NCBI GenBank assembly: GCA_964555355.1
Contig: CAZKRY010000012.1
Coordinates: 62,001 to 126,000, forward strand
Length of the DNA stretch: 64,000 nucleotides
From: CAIKBL01 sp964555355
GTDB taxonomy: Bacteria > Pseudomonadota > Gammaproteobacteria > Ga0077536
Direction of reading: 5' to 3'
Each line of letters opens with the position of its first letter. The stretch's first letter is position 1. The notes below the pieces were generated by a model. The model saw only the letters and a list, made by a program, of their open reading frames with translations, did no database searches and was not told the origin of the DNA. The position numbers and the translations under genes were made by a program. Positions 26,002 through 34,223 of the stretch are shown here, in pieces.

Positions 26002-26316
26002 ATGCGTAAGTTACTCTTATTCGTGCTAGGTGTAACCGTGCTGTTTAGCGGTCATACACGCGCATTAGACGACTCACTCGCTAAAAAGTACGGGGCGAAT
26101 CGGGTGAAAATCAAGCGCATGGAGACCCCGGCCAATACCATGGATGCCAAAATGCGCGCGGTCGAACGCCAGTTTGCGGAACGGCGTGAGGAATGCATGC
26201 GAAGCTCCGATCGCTCGAAGCAATATTGTCTGCAGGGGGCAGAGCAAGAATTGATGGCGGAGAAACGGCGCATTCGCGATGCGGCGCGCAAGAAGGAACA
26301 CGCCGCGCAGAAATGA
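26002..26316 (+). CDS. small exported protein with a Cys pair, copy 2
   Basis: 104 residues with signal peptide MRKLLLFVLGVTVLFSGHTRA, then a charged helical chain containing two Cys in EECMRSSDRSKQYCLQ and a Lys/Arg-rich end. The design (leader, helix, C-x10-C, basic tail) matches the protein encoded at 23537. An ATG three codons upstream is an alternative start. Function unknown; paired Cys and small size suggest a periplasmic disulfide-bonded helical hairpin. Confidence 0.7.
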   Translation: MRKLLLFVLGVTVLFSGHTRALDDSLAKKYGANRVKIKRMETPANTMDAKMRAVERQFAERREECMRSSDRSKQYCLQGAEQELMAEKRRIRDAARKKEHAAQK

Positions 26317-26317
26317 A

Positions 26318-26339
26318 AGACCCCGCTTTCGCGGGGTCT
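26318..26339 (+). terminator. intrinsic terminator after the exported protein gene
   Basis: AGACCCCGC and GCGGGGTCT form a perfect 9-base stem with loop TTTC, beginning at the stop codon's 3' side and followed by GCCGTTTTCACTTTT. This is a good rho-independent terminator for the plus-strand gene just before it. Confidence 0.88.
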
Positions 26340-26431
26340 GCCGTTTTCACTTTTAATAGCTCGTCGCCAAGCCTCGCACGGGGTGAGTTCTCCGGAGGCG
26401 TTGCCTTAGAGGTTGCCTGGCGGCTGCACAC

Positions 26432-26453
26432 AAGGCTGCTAATAAGCAGCCTT
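26432..26453. other. perfect hairpin in the 26340-26625 gap
   Basis: AAGGCTGCT/AGCAGCCTT form a 9-base stem with loop AATA. There is no T run on either side. It lies downstream of the sigma-54 regulator gene, which reads towards it, and may mark the 3' end of that transcript. Nothing else was recognised in this gap. Confidence 0.45.
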
Positions 26454-26625
26454 CATGGTGTTGTCAGTTCGCAAGCGTGCACAACCCGCGAACCCGCGCA
26501 GCGCATCCGGGAATCCGGCCAAGCGTTTACGCTGCACAACCAAAGCTTAGTCTAGGCATGCGACTTACACCAGCCGTGTGTTGCATTGGATTGTCGAAAA
26601 ATTCGCCACTCTCATTGCGCGTGTG

Positions 26626-28557
26626 TCAGTTTCTTGGTCGCGCGAGACCAAGCTTGCGCATGCGATATCGCAAAGTCGAGGGTTCAAGTTGTAAGCGCTG
26701 TGCGGCGCCCGCCGCACCTTCGATCACCCAACGGCATTCTTCCAGTACACGTTTGATATGCGAGCGCTCGAAGCTGGCGAGTGCACTGTCGGCAGATGGC
26801 GTTGTGATGGGCTCCGGCTGAGACGCGATAGCGAGTTCCGTGCCGCCGAGCAGTTCAGGGATTTCTAACTGTGGCCCGTTACTTAAGATCGCCGCGCGTT
26901 CGATGATGTTCTGCAACTCGCGCACATTTCCCGGCCAAGCGTACGCGACCAGCCGGTTCAGCGCCGAAGGCGCGATCCCATGAAAAGACTTGCCGAGTTT
27001 ACGACCGACGTGCTGCAAGAAGTGTTGCGCGAGCAGCACTACATCCTCACCTCGCGCGCGCAATGGCGGGACGGTGATTGGAAAAACATTGAGCCGATAA
27101 TAAAGATCGGCACGAAAACTTCCCTGCGCAACTTGTTCCGCGAGTGAGCGATTGGTGGCAGTGACAACGCGCACATCGACGCGTACGGTCTCCGCGCCCC
27201 CAACTCGCTCGAACTCCTGTTCCTGCAATACGCGCAGGAGTTTGGCCTGCGCGGCGGGCGTCAACTCCCCTACCTCATCCAAAAACAGCGTGCCCTTGTC
27301 GGCGAGCTCAAAGCGTCCTTTGCGTTGACTGGTGGCACCGGTAAAGGCCCCCTTTTCATGGCCAAAAAGTTCACTTTCGATGAGTTCCGCCGGCAGCGCG
27401 GCGCAATTCACCTTGACCAGTAGCCGTTCTGCCCGACGCGACTGGCGATGAATGGCGTGCGCCACCAGTTCCTTGCCGACGCCCGTTTCGCCATATATCA
27501 ACACCGTGGTATCCGCCGGCGAAATAGCGGCAATCGCGCGGGTCACCGCTTGCATTGGCGCGCTCTCCCCGATCAACCCCGGCGCTCTATCCGCCATCAG
27601 CTCGCGCTTGAGCAACTCGTTCTCGCCACCTAAGCGCTGTAGCTCGCGCGCCGCGCGCGTGCGCTCTTCAACGTCGCGCAGAATAACGGTGTAAAGCGCG
27701 CTGCCATCTTGGGTGGCCCGCGAGATAGTTGCTTCGATGGCGAATTGCTCGCCATTGGCGCGAAGCGCGGTCAATCCTTCGGAACGCCAGGTCCCCGTTA
27801 TGTCGTCGTCATTCAAATCGCTAAGCAAAACCAGCGTGGCCCGAAATGACTTGGTTAGAAACCGATCGAACGGTTGCCCAAGCGCCCACGCCGCCGCGCA
27901 CCCAAAGATTTTTTCAGCCGCGGGATTGAAGAAATTGACGCGGCGTTGTTCGTCAAAACAAATGATGGCGTCAAGCGCACTCGACAAAATACGGCTCAGG
28001 CGTTGTTCGTGAGCACGCCTCCCCGCTTCCATTTGTTGGCGCTCGAGTTCGCCCGCCGCGCGCGCCCCAAAGATTTGCAGAATGCGCAAATCGAACTCGC
28101 CGCCTTCCATCGGTTTCGTATCGACGGCGGCAAGATGCCCAAGCACCTCGTCGCGCGCGTTCAATAAAGGAATCGCCAGGTAACTTTCCGCGCCTTGTCG
28201 CCGCAACCCTTGATCGCGTGGAAACAAATTGCATACGCCCTGCGGAAAGCAACGCGCCTCGCCGTGCAGCACGACTTCGCATGGCGTGCCTTCCAGGATG
28301 TATTCGGTATTCTCCACGAAGTAATCTTTTGACCAGTGCGCGAGCATTGCGATTCGCGAACGATCGTTGCCGAATGCGGCGACGAATGTCTCGTGCACAC
28401 CGAGCAACAGCGCAAGATTGCGAACCAGGGTGCGAAAGAATAACTCGCCGGTAACGCTCGCCGTGGCTTCCGATAGCAAGCGGAGTAAGTCATCAGCACG
28501 CGGCACCCCGCGCGCTGAAGGTCCGCCGCGCGCGTCTTCCGCCTCCGTGCTCACCAT
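26626..28557 (-). CDS. sigma-54-dependent regulator with GAF and PAS domains
   Basis: 643 residues: a GAF-like N-terminal domain (about 20-180), a PAS domain (about 190-310, ALDAIICFDEQRRVNFFNPAAEKIFG), an AAA+ domain with Walker A GETGVGKE, the sigma-54 contact loop GAFTGA, and TLFLDEVGEL, then a Fis-type helix-turn-helix (LQLEPSTLRYRMRKLGL). It is of the FhlA/NorR type and senses a small molecule through GAF or PAS. Its ATG overlaps the lactonase stop by 7 bases, so it is encoded in the operon it may control. Confidence 0.9.
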   Translation of the reverse strand: MVSTEAEDARGGPSARGVPRADDLLRLLSEATASVTGELFFRTLVRNLALLLGVHETFVAAFGNDRSRIAMLAHWSKDYFVENTEYILEGTPCEVVLHGEARCFPQGVCNLFPRDQGLRRQGAESYLAIPLLNARDEVLGHLAAVDTKPMEGGEFDLRILQIFGARAAGELERQQMEAGRRAHEQRLSRILSSALDAIICFDEQRRVNFFNPAAEKIFGCAAAWALGQPFDRFLTKSFRATLVLLSDLNDDDITGTWRSEGLTALRANGEQFAIEATISRATQDGSALYTVILRDVEERTRAARELQRLGGENELLKRELMADRAPGLIGESAPMQAVTRAIAAISPADTTVLIYGETGVGKELVAHAIHRQSRRAERLLVKVNCAALPAELIESELFGHEKGAFTGATSQRKGRFELADKGTLFLDEVGELTPAAQAKLLRVLQEQEFERVGGAETVRVDVRVVTATNRSLAEQVAQGSFRADLYYRLNVFPITVPPLRARGEDVVLLAQHFLQHVGRKLGKSFHGIAPSALNRLVAYAWPGNVRELQNIIERAAILSNGPQLEIPELLGGTELAIASQPEPITTPSADSALASFERSHIKRVLEECRWVIEGAAGAAQRLQLEPSTLRYRMRKLGLARPRN

Positions 28558-30143
28558 TGGCCGGTCCCCTGCGTTAACAGTGGCAGCCGATAAAGCCCGG
28601 TCCGCGCGGTAAGAAAAAGTGTATGGCCCTGCTCGCCCCACGCGAAGTTCGCCGGTAACTGAGGTGTTTTGAGTGTACCTAGATGACGTCCATCGGCGGC
28701 GATGATCCATAAGCCTCCAGGCCCAGAGACATATAAACGGCCATCGCGGTCAATCTTAATGCCGTCCAACGCCTCGGCACCGGGCGCGCTCGCCATGTCA
28801 AAGAACACGCTACCCGGATCGAGCGTTCCGTCCGTGCGCACGGGATAACGCATAACTACTTTGCGAGCCTCATCCCAATTAGTGACATAGAGGTACTTTT
28901 CGTCGGGAGAGAACGCGATACCGTTCGGCCCTTTGAGCGAGGTATCAAGCAAAGTAAGGGTACCGGCCTGCCAGCGAAAGATGCCGCTATAAGCGAGCTC
29001 TTTGCGTGGATCGTCCGCGAATTTTGGTAAGCCGAACGGTGGATCGGTGAAATACAACGCGCCGTCGGCTTTAAACACCAAGTCGTTCGGACTGTTGAGC
29101 CGCTTACCGTCATAACTGGCAACGAGCGTGCGATATTGACCATCCGCAGTGAGTTGCGAAACGCGGTGATTGCCGTGTTCGTTGATGGTCAAGGGGCCTG
29201 CCGGATCAAGCGCAAGACCGTTTGAGCCCGGCTGTCCGTATTCACCGATATCTTTACCGCTGTAACCACTCTGTTCGCGGAAGACTTCGAGCGTGGCGGT
29301 AGCAGGGCGATATTTGTAAATCCTGTTGGCATTGGGATCGCTAAATAAGAGCGTGCCTTCCGGTAACCATAACGGTCCCTCGGTAAATTGAAATCCTTCC
29401 GCTAACTTGAATAGCTTTGGATTGTGCGAGATGACTTGATCGACTTCCGGATCGTGCCGCTCGACTTCGATGTTGACTTCGGCCGGCACGATCGCCCGCG
29501 GCTGACTTGTTCCAGGGAATACACGCAAGCGCGCCTGATGAAAATAAATAAAGTTGGTTGGCGTAGCCGAGATGGGCCCGTTCATGCCGAAAATAGCGAG
29601 CGTGATGCGTTGTCCGGGTTTCGCGTTACGCGCCAGCACCACACGATTGCCGGCATTCCAGCCAGCCACGGCCGCGCCGCCCTCGCCTGCGCGCCGTAGT
29701 AATTCACCGTCCGCCCATATCTCGGCGTAGTCATCGACCACGGCTTCAAAATCGATTTGTTTGCCGGCTACCGCGATATCATCGATTTTCTCCGGAAGGA
29801 CCAGCGTGGCCCGATACCAGTTAAAGGATAACCGACCATGACCGCGCCGCATCGCGAGTTCCTCGGGCGCGATGGGTGCCCAACCAGAGTCATCGAATTC
29901 GCGCGCGCCGGCATGTGGCTCGATGTCTAGCGTCGCGACCGACTCATCGCCAGGTTGTCCTTCGCGATTGGGCAGAAAAAACTTGGTCGGCACGATGTCA
30001 ACGTCGTGATACTTCCAGGCGACGTTCACTTTGGCCGCGTCCGCTGTCCGCATTAGATCGAGTTCGACGAGCGGCTCTTCCGCCGCCAAAGCAACGCCGG
30101 AAGTGAGCGCGAGTAAAAAAAGCGAAGTGTTAAGCGCGCGCAT
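28551..30143 (-). CDS. exported SMP-30/gluconolactonase with N-terminal beta-sandwich
   Basis: 530 residues. Signal peptide MRALNTSLFLLALTSGVALA; then about 190 residues resembling a galactose-binding-like jelly roll (FDDSGWAPIAPEEL...FNWYRATLVLP...DDYAEIWADGELL), and a C-terminal six-bladed propeller of the SMP-30 family with EGPLWLPEGTLLFSD, NEHGNHRVSQL, SPNDLVFKADGALYFTDPPFG and DGIKIDRDGRLYV. The propeller hydrolyses sugar lactones with a divalent metal. The added N-terminal domain is uncommon and may bind carbohydrate. It follows the GlcG-like gene by 4 bases. Confidence 0.87.
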   Translation of the reverse strand: MRALNTSLFLLALTSGVALAAEEPLVELDLMRTADAAKVNVAWKYHDVDIVPTKFFLPNREGQPGDESVATLDIEPHAGAREFDDSGWAPIAPEELAMRRGHGRLSFNWYRATLVLPEKIDDIAVAGKQIDFEAVVDDYAEIWADGELLRRAGEGGAAVAGWNAGNRVVLARNAKPGQRITLAIFGMNGPISATPTNFIYFHQARLRVFPGTSQPRAIVPAEVNIEVERHDPEVDQVISHNPKLFKLAEGFQFTEGPLWLPEGTLLFSDPNANRIYKYRPATATLEVFREQSGYSGKDIGEYGQPGSNGLALDPAGPLTINEHGNHRVSQLTADGQYRTLVASYDGKRLNSPNDLVFKADGALYFTDPPFGLPKFADDPRKELAYSGIFRWQAGTLTLLDTSLKGPNGIAFSPDEKYLYVTNWDEARKVVMRYPVRTDGTLDPGSVFFDMASAPGAEALDGIKIDRDGRLYVSGPGGLWIIAADGRHLGTLKTPQLPANFAWGEQGHTLFLTARTGLYRLPLLTQGTGQW

Positions 30144-30147
30144 GGCA

Positions 30148-30645
30148 CTACTCTCGCACGTTGCCAAGAGACGCCGCGGCTGCTTGTGCGATCTGCTCGT
30201 CCTGCGCGGCGCTCGCCGCGCCAGAGACGCCAATCGCCCCCACAAACCGGCCATTCATTTGCAGTGGCACTCCACCTTGTAGCGGCGTGTAGCCATGCGC
30301 TGTCAGCGCGAGCAATGCGGCGCGGCCGCTGTTGATGGTTTGCTCTAACGCGCTGGTTGGTTTCTGGAATAGTGCCGCCGTGCGCGCCTTGCCGAGGGCG
30401 ACGGTGGCACTGGCGGAGAAGCTGCCGTCCAGCCGTTGCCCGGCGATGAGTTCGCCCGCTCGATCAACCACCACCATGGTGCCACCCGGTGCTTCCAAAC
30501 GGCGCGCCGTTTCGAGCGCTACCGAGAGGAGCTGATTCGCCTGGTTGAGTGAGAGTTCAGGCGCCATCGGCGCTTCAGCCGAGGCTGTTTGAACCACGAT
30601 CATGAATACGCACGCGGTGACCGCGCGCAAGCTAAGACGAGACAT
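30148..30645 (-). CDS. exported GlcG/HbpS-like (DUF336) protein
   Basis: 165 residues with a leader (MSRLSLRAVTACVFMIVVQTASA) and one DUF336 domain: LSLNQANQLLSVALETARRL, MVVVDRAGELIAGQRLDGS, ALGKARTAALFQ and QGGVPLQMNGRFVGAIGVSGAASAAQDEQIAQAA. These proteins bind haem or corrinoid in some cases and accompany glycolate, glycerol and dehydrogenase systems. AGGAGA before the chosen ATG supports this start over one six codons earlier. It is 58 bases downstream of the orphan bufferin gene. Confidence 0.85.
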   Translation of the reverse strand: MSRLSLRAVTACVFMIVVQTASAEAPMAPELSLNQANQLLSVALETARRLEAPGGTMVVVDRAGELIAGQRLDGSFSASATVALGKARTAALFQKPTSALEQTINSGRAALLALTAHGYTPLQGGVPLQMNGRFVGAIGVSGAASAAQDEQIAQAAAASLGNVRE

Positions 30646-30703
30646 GGCGTTCTCCTGCGCCAACCCTCGGCGAGGGTCGACGCGCTAAAAAATAACTAAC
30701 GAT

Positions 30704-30988
30704 TTATTCGCCTTCCGGGGTGACGACTTTTGAAATTGTCGCGCCGGCGATTTTTTCGCAGGTGCCACGCGGGACCCAGATCCAAGCTTCCGGATCGGCA
30801 TCCACAGTCACATGGGAGTGACAGGCGTTCTTGCTGGTCGAACAGTCGTTAGCGCCGGCTTTGACGATGCCGGCGCATTTTTCGTCGCCGGCATGTTCGC
30901 CGGCGTAGGCGGCCGGTAGGTTACTGAATGCCGCGAGCGCGATTGCCGCGATGGCGGTGTGTATGTGTTTGGTGACGTCGTTGCGCAT
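30704..30988 (-). CDS. orphan BufA1-type bufferin precursor
   Basis: 94 residues: leader to about residue 29 (SNLPAAYA), then four Cys at 38, 49, 56 and 77, with exactly the C-x10-C-x6-C-x20-C spacing of the BufA1 at 23042 and the end WVPRGTCEKIAG. Position 39 is Ala where BufA1 normally has Tyr after the first Cys. No bufB or bufC follows, so it would have to be matured in trans by one of the other cassettes, or act unmodified. AAGGAG precedes the ATG. Confidence 0.85.
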   Translation of the reverse strand: MRNDVTKHIHTAIAAIALAAFSNLPAAYAGEHAGDEKCAGIVKAGANDCSTSKNACHSHVTVDADPEAWIWVPRGTCEKIAGATISKVVTPEGE

Positions 30989-31023
30989 GACTTACTCCTT
31001 CACTAATGACTTTGAAATGGTTT

Positions 31024-31035
31024 GCGAATATTCGC
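31024..31035. promoter_or_regulatory. 12-base perfect palindrome upstream of the orphan bufA1
   Basis: GCGAATATTCGC is self-complementary and lies 36-47 bases before the orphan bufferin start. Its placement fits an operator for a dimeric repressor or activator. The rest of 31036-31275 shows no feature. Confidence 0.35.
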
Positions 31036-31275
31036 GAGGTTCCTATCGCAAGCCGCGTGCCAGCTTGTGTGATGGCTGCTTTCCACTTTCATTTCATGAA
31101 GTTGCGCGTGCTCGTGTGATGTATGGATGGGCGCTTGGTGGCCTGTCGCCGCAGACACTAACGGTGGCGCCGCGAGAATTGGTGGCGGGCTTGGTGGCGG
31201 TACGGAAATGGTTTACGGTGGCGTTCGACAGAATTCCAACGCCAAGCGAACTTGCAGCGATCGGGGGATGGTGCC

Positions 31276-31749
31276 ATGGAGACAGCAGTAACGCCGCCGC
31301 AGAGCGCGGATTGGCGGGCGGCGATCATCGCCGGCTTTATCGCGGGCTTTTTGTTCTTGGCGGTCAATATGGCGCTCGCCGGTTATTTCTTAGGCAACGC
31401 GCAGCTGCCATTACAACTCTCGGCAGCCCTTTTGCTCGGCAGCAAAGTGTTACCACCCGCGGTCGGCTTAGGTGGCGATGTCTTCCTAACCGGCTTTGGC
31501 GTTCATTTGGTGTTATCCATCGGGTTTACCTGCCTGATCGCGTTCTGTCTCCATCGCTGGGGAATTTGGGTGGGAATTTTTGGCGGCGCGTTGTTTGGGC
31601 TTGCGCTCTACAGTATCAACTATTACTTCATGGCCGATTTCATCGAAGGCTTCGCCGCCTTGCGCGGCTGGTTGATGGCCGTTTGTCATCTAGTCTTTGG
31701 GGCGGTGGCGGGCGGCGTGTATGAAGCGCTCGAACGCGATCATCGTTAA
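31276..31749 (+). CDS. four-helix inner-membrane protein, unknown function
   Basis: 157 residues starting METAVTPPQSADWRAAII, with four hydrophobic segments (IIAGFIAGFLFLAVNMALAGYFL; FLTGFGVHLVLSIGFTCLIAFCL; IWVGIFGGALFGLALYSINYYF; LRGWLMAVCHLVFGAVAGGVYEAL). A GGGGGA stretch upstream of ATG supports this start. The glycine-rich helix packing resembles small proteobacterial integral membrane proteins of unknown role. It precedes the M48 peptidase gene by 21 bases and is probably co-transcribed. Confidence 0.72.
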   Translation: METAVTPPQSADWRAAIIAGFIAGFLFLAVNMALAGYFLGNAQLPLQLSAALLLGSKVLPPAVGLGGDVFLTGFGVHLVLSIGFTCLIAFCLHRWGIWVGIFGGALFGLALYSINYYFMADFIEGFAALRGWLMAVCHLVFGAVAGGVYEALERDHR

Positions 31750-31770
31750 ACCCACCGGGAACCCTCAAAG

Positions 31771-32562
31771 ATGAACGGTAACTTGAAAATGCGGCTCATC
31801 ATCATGGCCGCCGTCGCCGGTTTCTCGCTGCTCTCGTACTGCAGCAAACAATCGATCAATCCGATCACCGGCGAAACCCAACACATCAGCATGTCGCAGG
31901 ATCAAGAGGTGGCCATGGGCTTGCAGTCGGCACCGGAGATGGCGGCGCAGTTCGGCGGCGTGGTGGGCGACGAGAAGGTGCAAGCGCTAGTCAAAAGCAT
32001 CGGCCAACGGATTGTCGCGCAGAGTGTCGCCGCGCAAAGTGGTTATCCGTTTGATTTTCACGTGTTGGCGGATGACCAAACGGTTAACGCGTTTGCGCTC
32101 CCGGGTGGCCAGATATTCATTACGGTCGCGTTGCTGTCACGGCTGGAAAACAAGGATCAATTAGCCGGGGTGTTGGGTCACGAAGTTGGACACGTCATCG
32201 CACGCCACAGCGCGGAGCACATCGCCAAACAACAATTGACCGCGGGCCTCACCGGCGCCGTGGTCATGGGCGCGGGTTCGTACGAAATGGCGCGCGTGGC
32301 GCAAATGGTCGGCGGCCTTATCAATATGAAGTACGGCCGCGAAGACGAGTTGGAGTCCGATCGGCTCGGGGTTTGCTTGATGTCGCAGGCGGGTTACGAT
32401 CCCACGGCACTCAAGGATGTCATGCGCATTCTGGCGGAAGCGAGCGGTAGGGCGCGCCAACCGGAATTCGCAAGCACGCACCCCAGTCCTGAAAATCGCG
32501 TGCAGCAAATCGACGCGCATCTCGCTAACCTCAGTCAGGTCTGTGCCTTTGGCCCGCGCTGA
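31771..32562 (+). CDS. M48-family metallopeptidase
   Basis: 263 residues with an N-terminal hydrophobic leader (LIIMAAVAGFSLLSYC) that could be a lipobox-like or plain signal sequence; Tyr before the Cys is atypical for lipidation. The zinc site is GHEVGHVIARH (His137, His141) with the third ligand in EDELESDRLG. It resembles periplasmic quality-control peptidases such as BepA/LoiP but lacks TPR repeats. A second Met six codons in is a possible start. The downstream BKACE gene begins immediately after its stop. Confidence 0.88.
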   Translation: MNGNLKMRLIIMAAVAGFSLLSYCSKQSINPITGETQHISMSQDQEVAMGLQSAPEMAAQFGGVVGDEKVQALVKSIGQRIVAQSVAAQSGYPFDFHVLADDQTVNAFALPGGQIFITVALLSRLENKDQLAGVLGHEVGHVIARHSAEHIAKQQLTAGLTGAVVMGAGSYEMARVAQMVGGLINMKYGREDELESDRLGVCLMSQAGYDPTALKDVMRILAEASGRARQPEFASTHPSPENRVQQIDAHLANLSQVCAFGPR

Positions 32563-32563
32563 A

Positions 32564-33412
32564 ATGCACAAGACCGTTATCGAGTGCGCGATCAACGGTC
32601 CGTGGACACGGGCAATGCAGCCGCTGATCCCGGTAAGTGTCGCGGAATGCATCGCCGATGGCGTCGCCTGCGCGCGCGCCGGGGCGAGCATCATTCACGT
32701 GCATCCCTACGATGAGACCACCGGCAAACAACGCGATGACTGGGAAATCTACGCTCGCATCATTGAAGGGATCCGCGCGCAAGTGGATGTGCCGGTGTAT
32801 CCCACCATTCCATTGAGCGAACGTTTCGCTTCCGGCATCGAGCGTTATTCCGCCACCGAGGAACTCGCCAACCGCGGCTTGCTGGAATTCGCGGCGGTCG
32901 ATCCGGGCTCGGTCAATTTTGTCTACGCCAACGGCCGCCCTGGTTTTGTGTATCGCAATCCGGAGGAAGACATCGCGCACGCCTTGCAATTGGCGGCGAA
33001 TCATCGGTTCACCCCTTGTTTTGCCATCTATGAGCCAGGGTTCATTCGCGCCGGCGCCGCGCTGCACGCGCGGAGCAATGCGCCTATGCCGCTTTATCGT
33101 TTTATGTTCAGCAGTGAATTGTTGTTTGGTTTTCCGCCTGACGAATACGGGTTGGAAGCCATGCTGCAGTTGCTGGGTGAGTGCGCGCCGGGTGCGCGTT
33201 GGATGATTTCCGGCCTTGGCGTCGATGTCACACCGCTCATTCCGTTGACCGTCATGCGCGGCGGTCACTTGCGCGTGGGGTTGGAAGATGCGCCGCTCGG
33301 CTCCACGCGTAGCAATGTGGAATGGGTGACACACGCCGTGCAGGCCATCCAACGAGCGGGTGGTGACGTGGCGAGTCCGAGTGATATGAGGGCCGAGTTG
33401 CGCCCGCACTAA
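32564..33412 (+). CDS. BKACE-family beta-keto acid cleavage enzyme
   Basis: 282 residues of the 3-keto-5-aminohexanoate cleavage enzyme family (PF05853). It starts MHKTVIECAINGPW, with the zinc-site HVHPYDE near residue 45, the segment VPVYPTIPLS, the Glu in YEPGFIRAG and the end GGHLRVGLEDAPLGS. These enzymes condense a beta-keto acid with acetyl-CoA to give acetoacetate and a CoA ester; specificity is diverse. It begins one base after the peptidase stop, so it looks co-translated with it, an unusual partner. Confidence 0.87.
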   Translation: MHKTVIECAINGPWTRAMQPLIPVSVAECIADGVACARAGASIIHVHPYDETTGKQRDDWEIYARIIEGIRAQVDVPVYPTIPLSERFASGIERYSATEELANRGLLEFAAVDPGSVNFVYANGRPGFVYRNPEEDIAHALQLAANHRFTPCFAIYEPGFIRAGAALHARSNAPMPLYRFMFSSELLFGFPPDEYGLEAMLQLLGECAPGARWMISGLGVDVTPLIPLTVMRGGHLRVGLEDAPLGSTRSNVEWVTHAVQAIQRAGGDVASPSDMRAELRPH

Positions 33413-34039
33413 TCACTGCGGCGGACTGGGATCCGGCACCTGACCGTAGGTTCTAGCACCGGCCGCCAAATAGGCGATTTCTTCCGGCGTCGATTCCCGA
33501 CCAAGCGCGCGATTGCGATGCGGGAAACGACCGAAGCGCTCAATCATCTCGCGGTGTTCGTCCGCGGCCTTCACATGATCACTGAAAAGTGCATACCACT
33601 CCGGCGGCGCGCGCTCCCGCAGGCGCACAAACCCCTCACGACAACGCGTCTGTAGACTTAAATCTTCGGCATGTTCAAACGGCATGAAAAGAAACACCGC
33701 TTCCATGGGATGTAACGCCGCTTCGAATCCTGCCGCCAATGCGGTTGCACTCGCGGCGCGCGCCGCGGCATCGAAGGCAAACGCCTGCGCGGTGCCGCGA
33801 TACAAGTTACGCGGAAACTGATCGAGCGCAATGATGGCCGCGAGCGCCCCATGGGGTTGTTGCTGCCATTCGCCGAGTTCGCCATTCAACGCGCGCGCCG
33901 GGAGATCTCCGAACTGAGTGGCGATAGCGCGATCGAATTCCGGAAACGTACCGAACCATAACTCGACGCGGCGCCGCGCGGCGGCAACGGACAGCGTGGC
34001 ATCCGCAAACCAAAACTCGAGAAGCGCGTCAGGCGTCAT
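33413..34039 (-). CDS. DUF924-family protein
   Basis: 208 residues. The DUF924 pattern is complete: LLEFWFADAT at the start, WFGTFPEFDRAIATQF, IIALDQFPRNLYRGTAQAFAFD, PMEAVFLFMPFEHAEDL, DEHREMIERFGRFPHRNRALGRESTPEEIAYL. It is an all-helical TPR-like fold of unknown function, widespread in proteobacteria. Its ATG overlaps the end of the DUF2783 gene by 11 bases. It abuts the convergent BKACE gene with no space between the two stop codons. Confidence 0.87.
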   Translation of the reverse strand: MTPDALLEFWFADATLSVAAARRRVELWFGTFPEFDRAIATQFGDLPARALNGELGEWQQQPHGALAAIIALDQFPRNLYRGTAQAFAFDAAARAASATALAAGFEAALHPMEAVFLFMPFEHAEDLSLQTRCREGFVRLRERAPPEWYALFSDHVKAADEHREMIERFGRFPHRNRALGRESTPEEIAYLAAGARTYGQVPDPSPPQ

Positions 34040-34223
34040 GCACGGACTCCGCTGAAAAATCGGCGGCATCTTTAATCAATGCAAGAAGCTTCGCTTCATC
34101 GCCGATTTCTAACATCGCGAGCAAGGCAAAACGCCCTAACATCAAGTTCGTGTGCTTTTCTCCCACCCGAGTGAGCGCGTGACAAAGCTCGGTGTATACG
34201 CGATCCAACGCCTGTTCGTTCAT
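34029..34223 (-). CDS. DUF2783-type small protein linked to the FAD hydroxylase
   Basis: A 64-residue helical protein (MNEQALDRVYTELCHALTRVGEKHTNLMLGRFALLAML...). Small DUF2783 proteins frequently follow genes for FAD-dependent aromatic hydroxylases, as here, where it overlaps the hydroxylase stop codon (ATGA). The role is unknown; a chaperone or small subunit for the hydroxylase is often suspected. Assignment rests on size, helix pattern and context. Confidence 0.7.
   Translation of the reverse strand: MNEQALDRVYTELCHALTRVGEKHTNLMLGRFALLAMLEIGDEAKLLALIKDAADFSAESVHDA

Noticed and set aside
30951..31724. 257-codon plus-strand frame
   Set aside because: Arg/Gly-rich translation without family features; it overlaps the 3' coding frame of the four-helix membrane protein and the antisense of the orphan bufA1 start.
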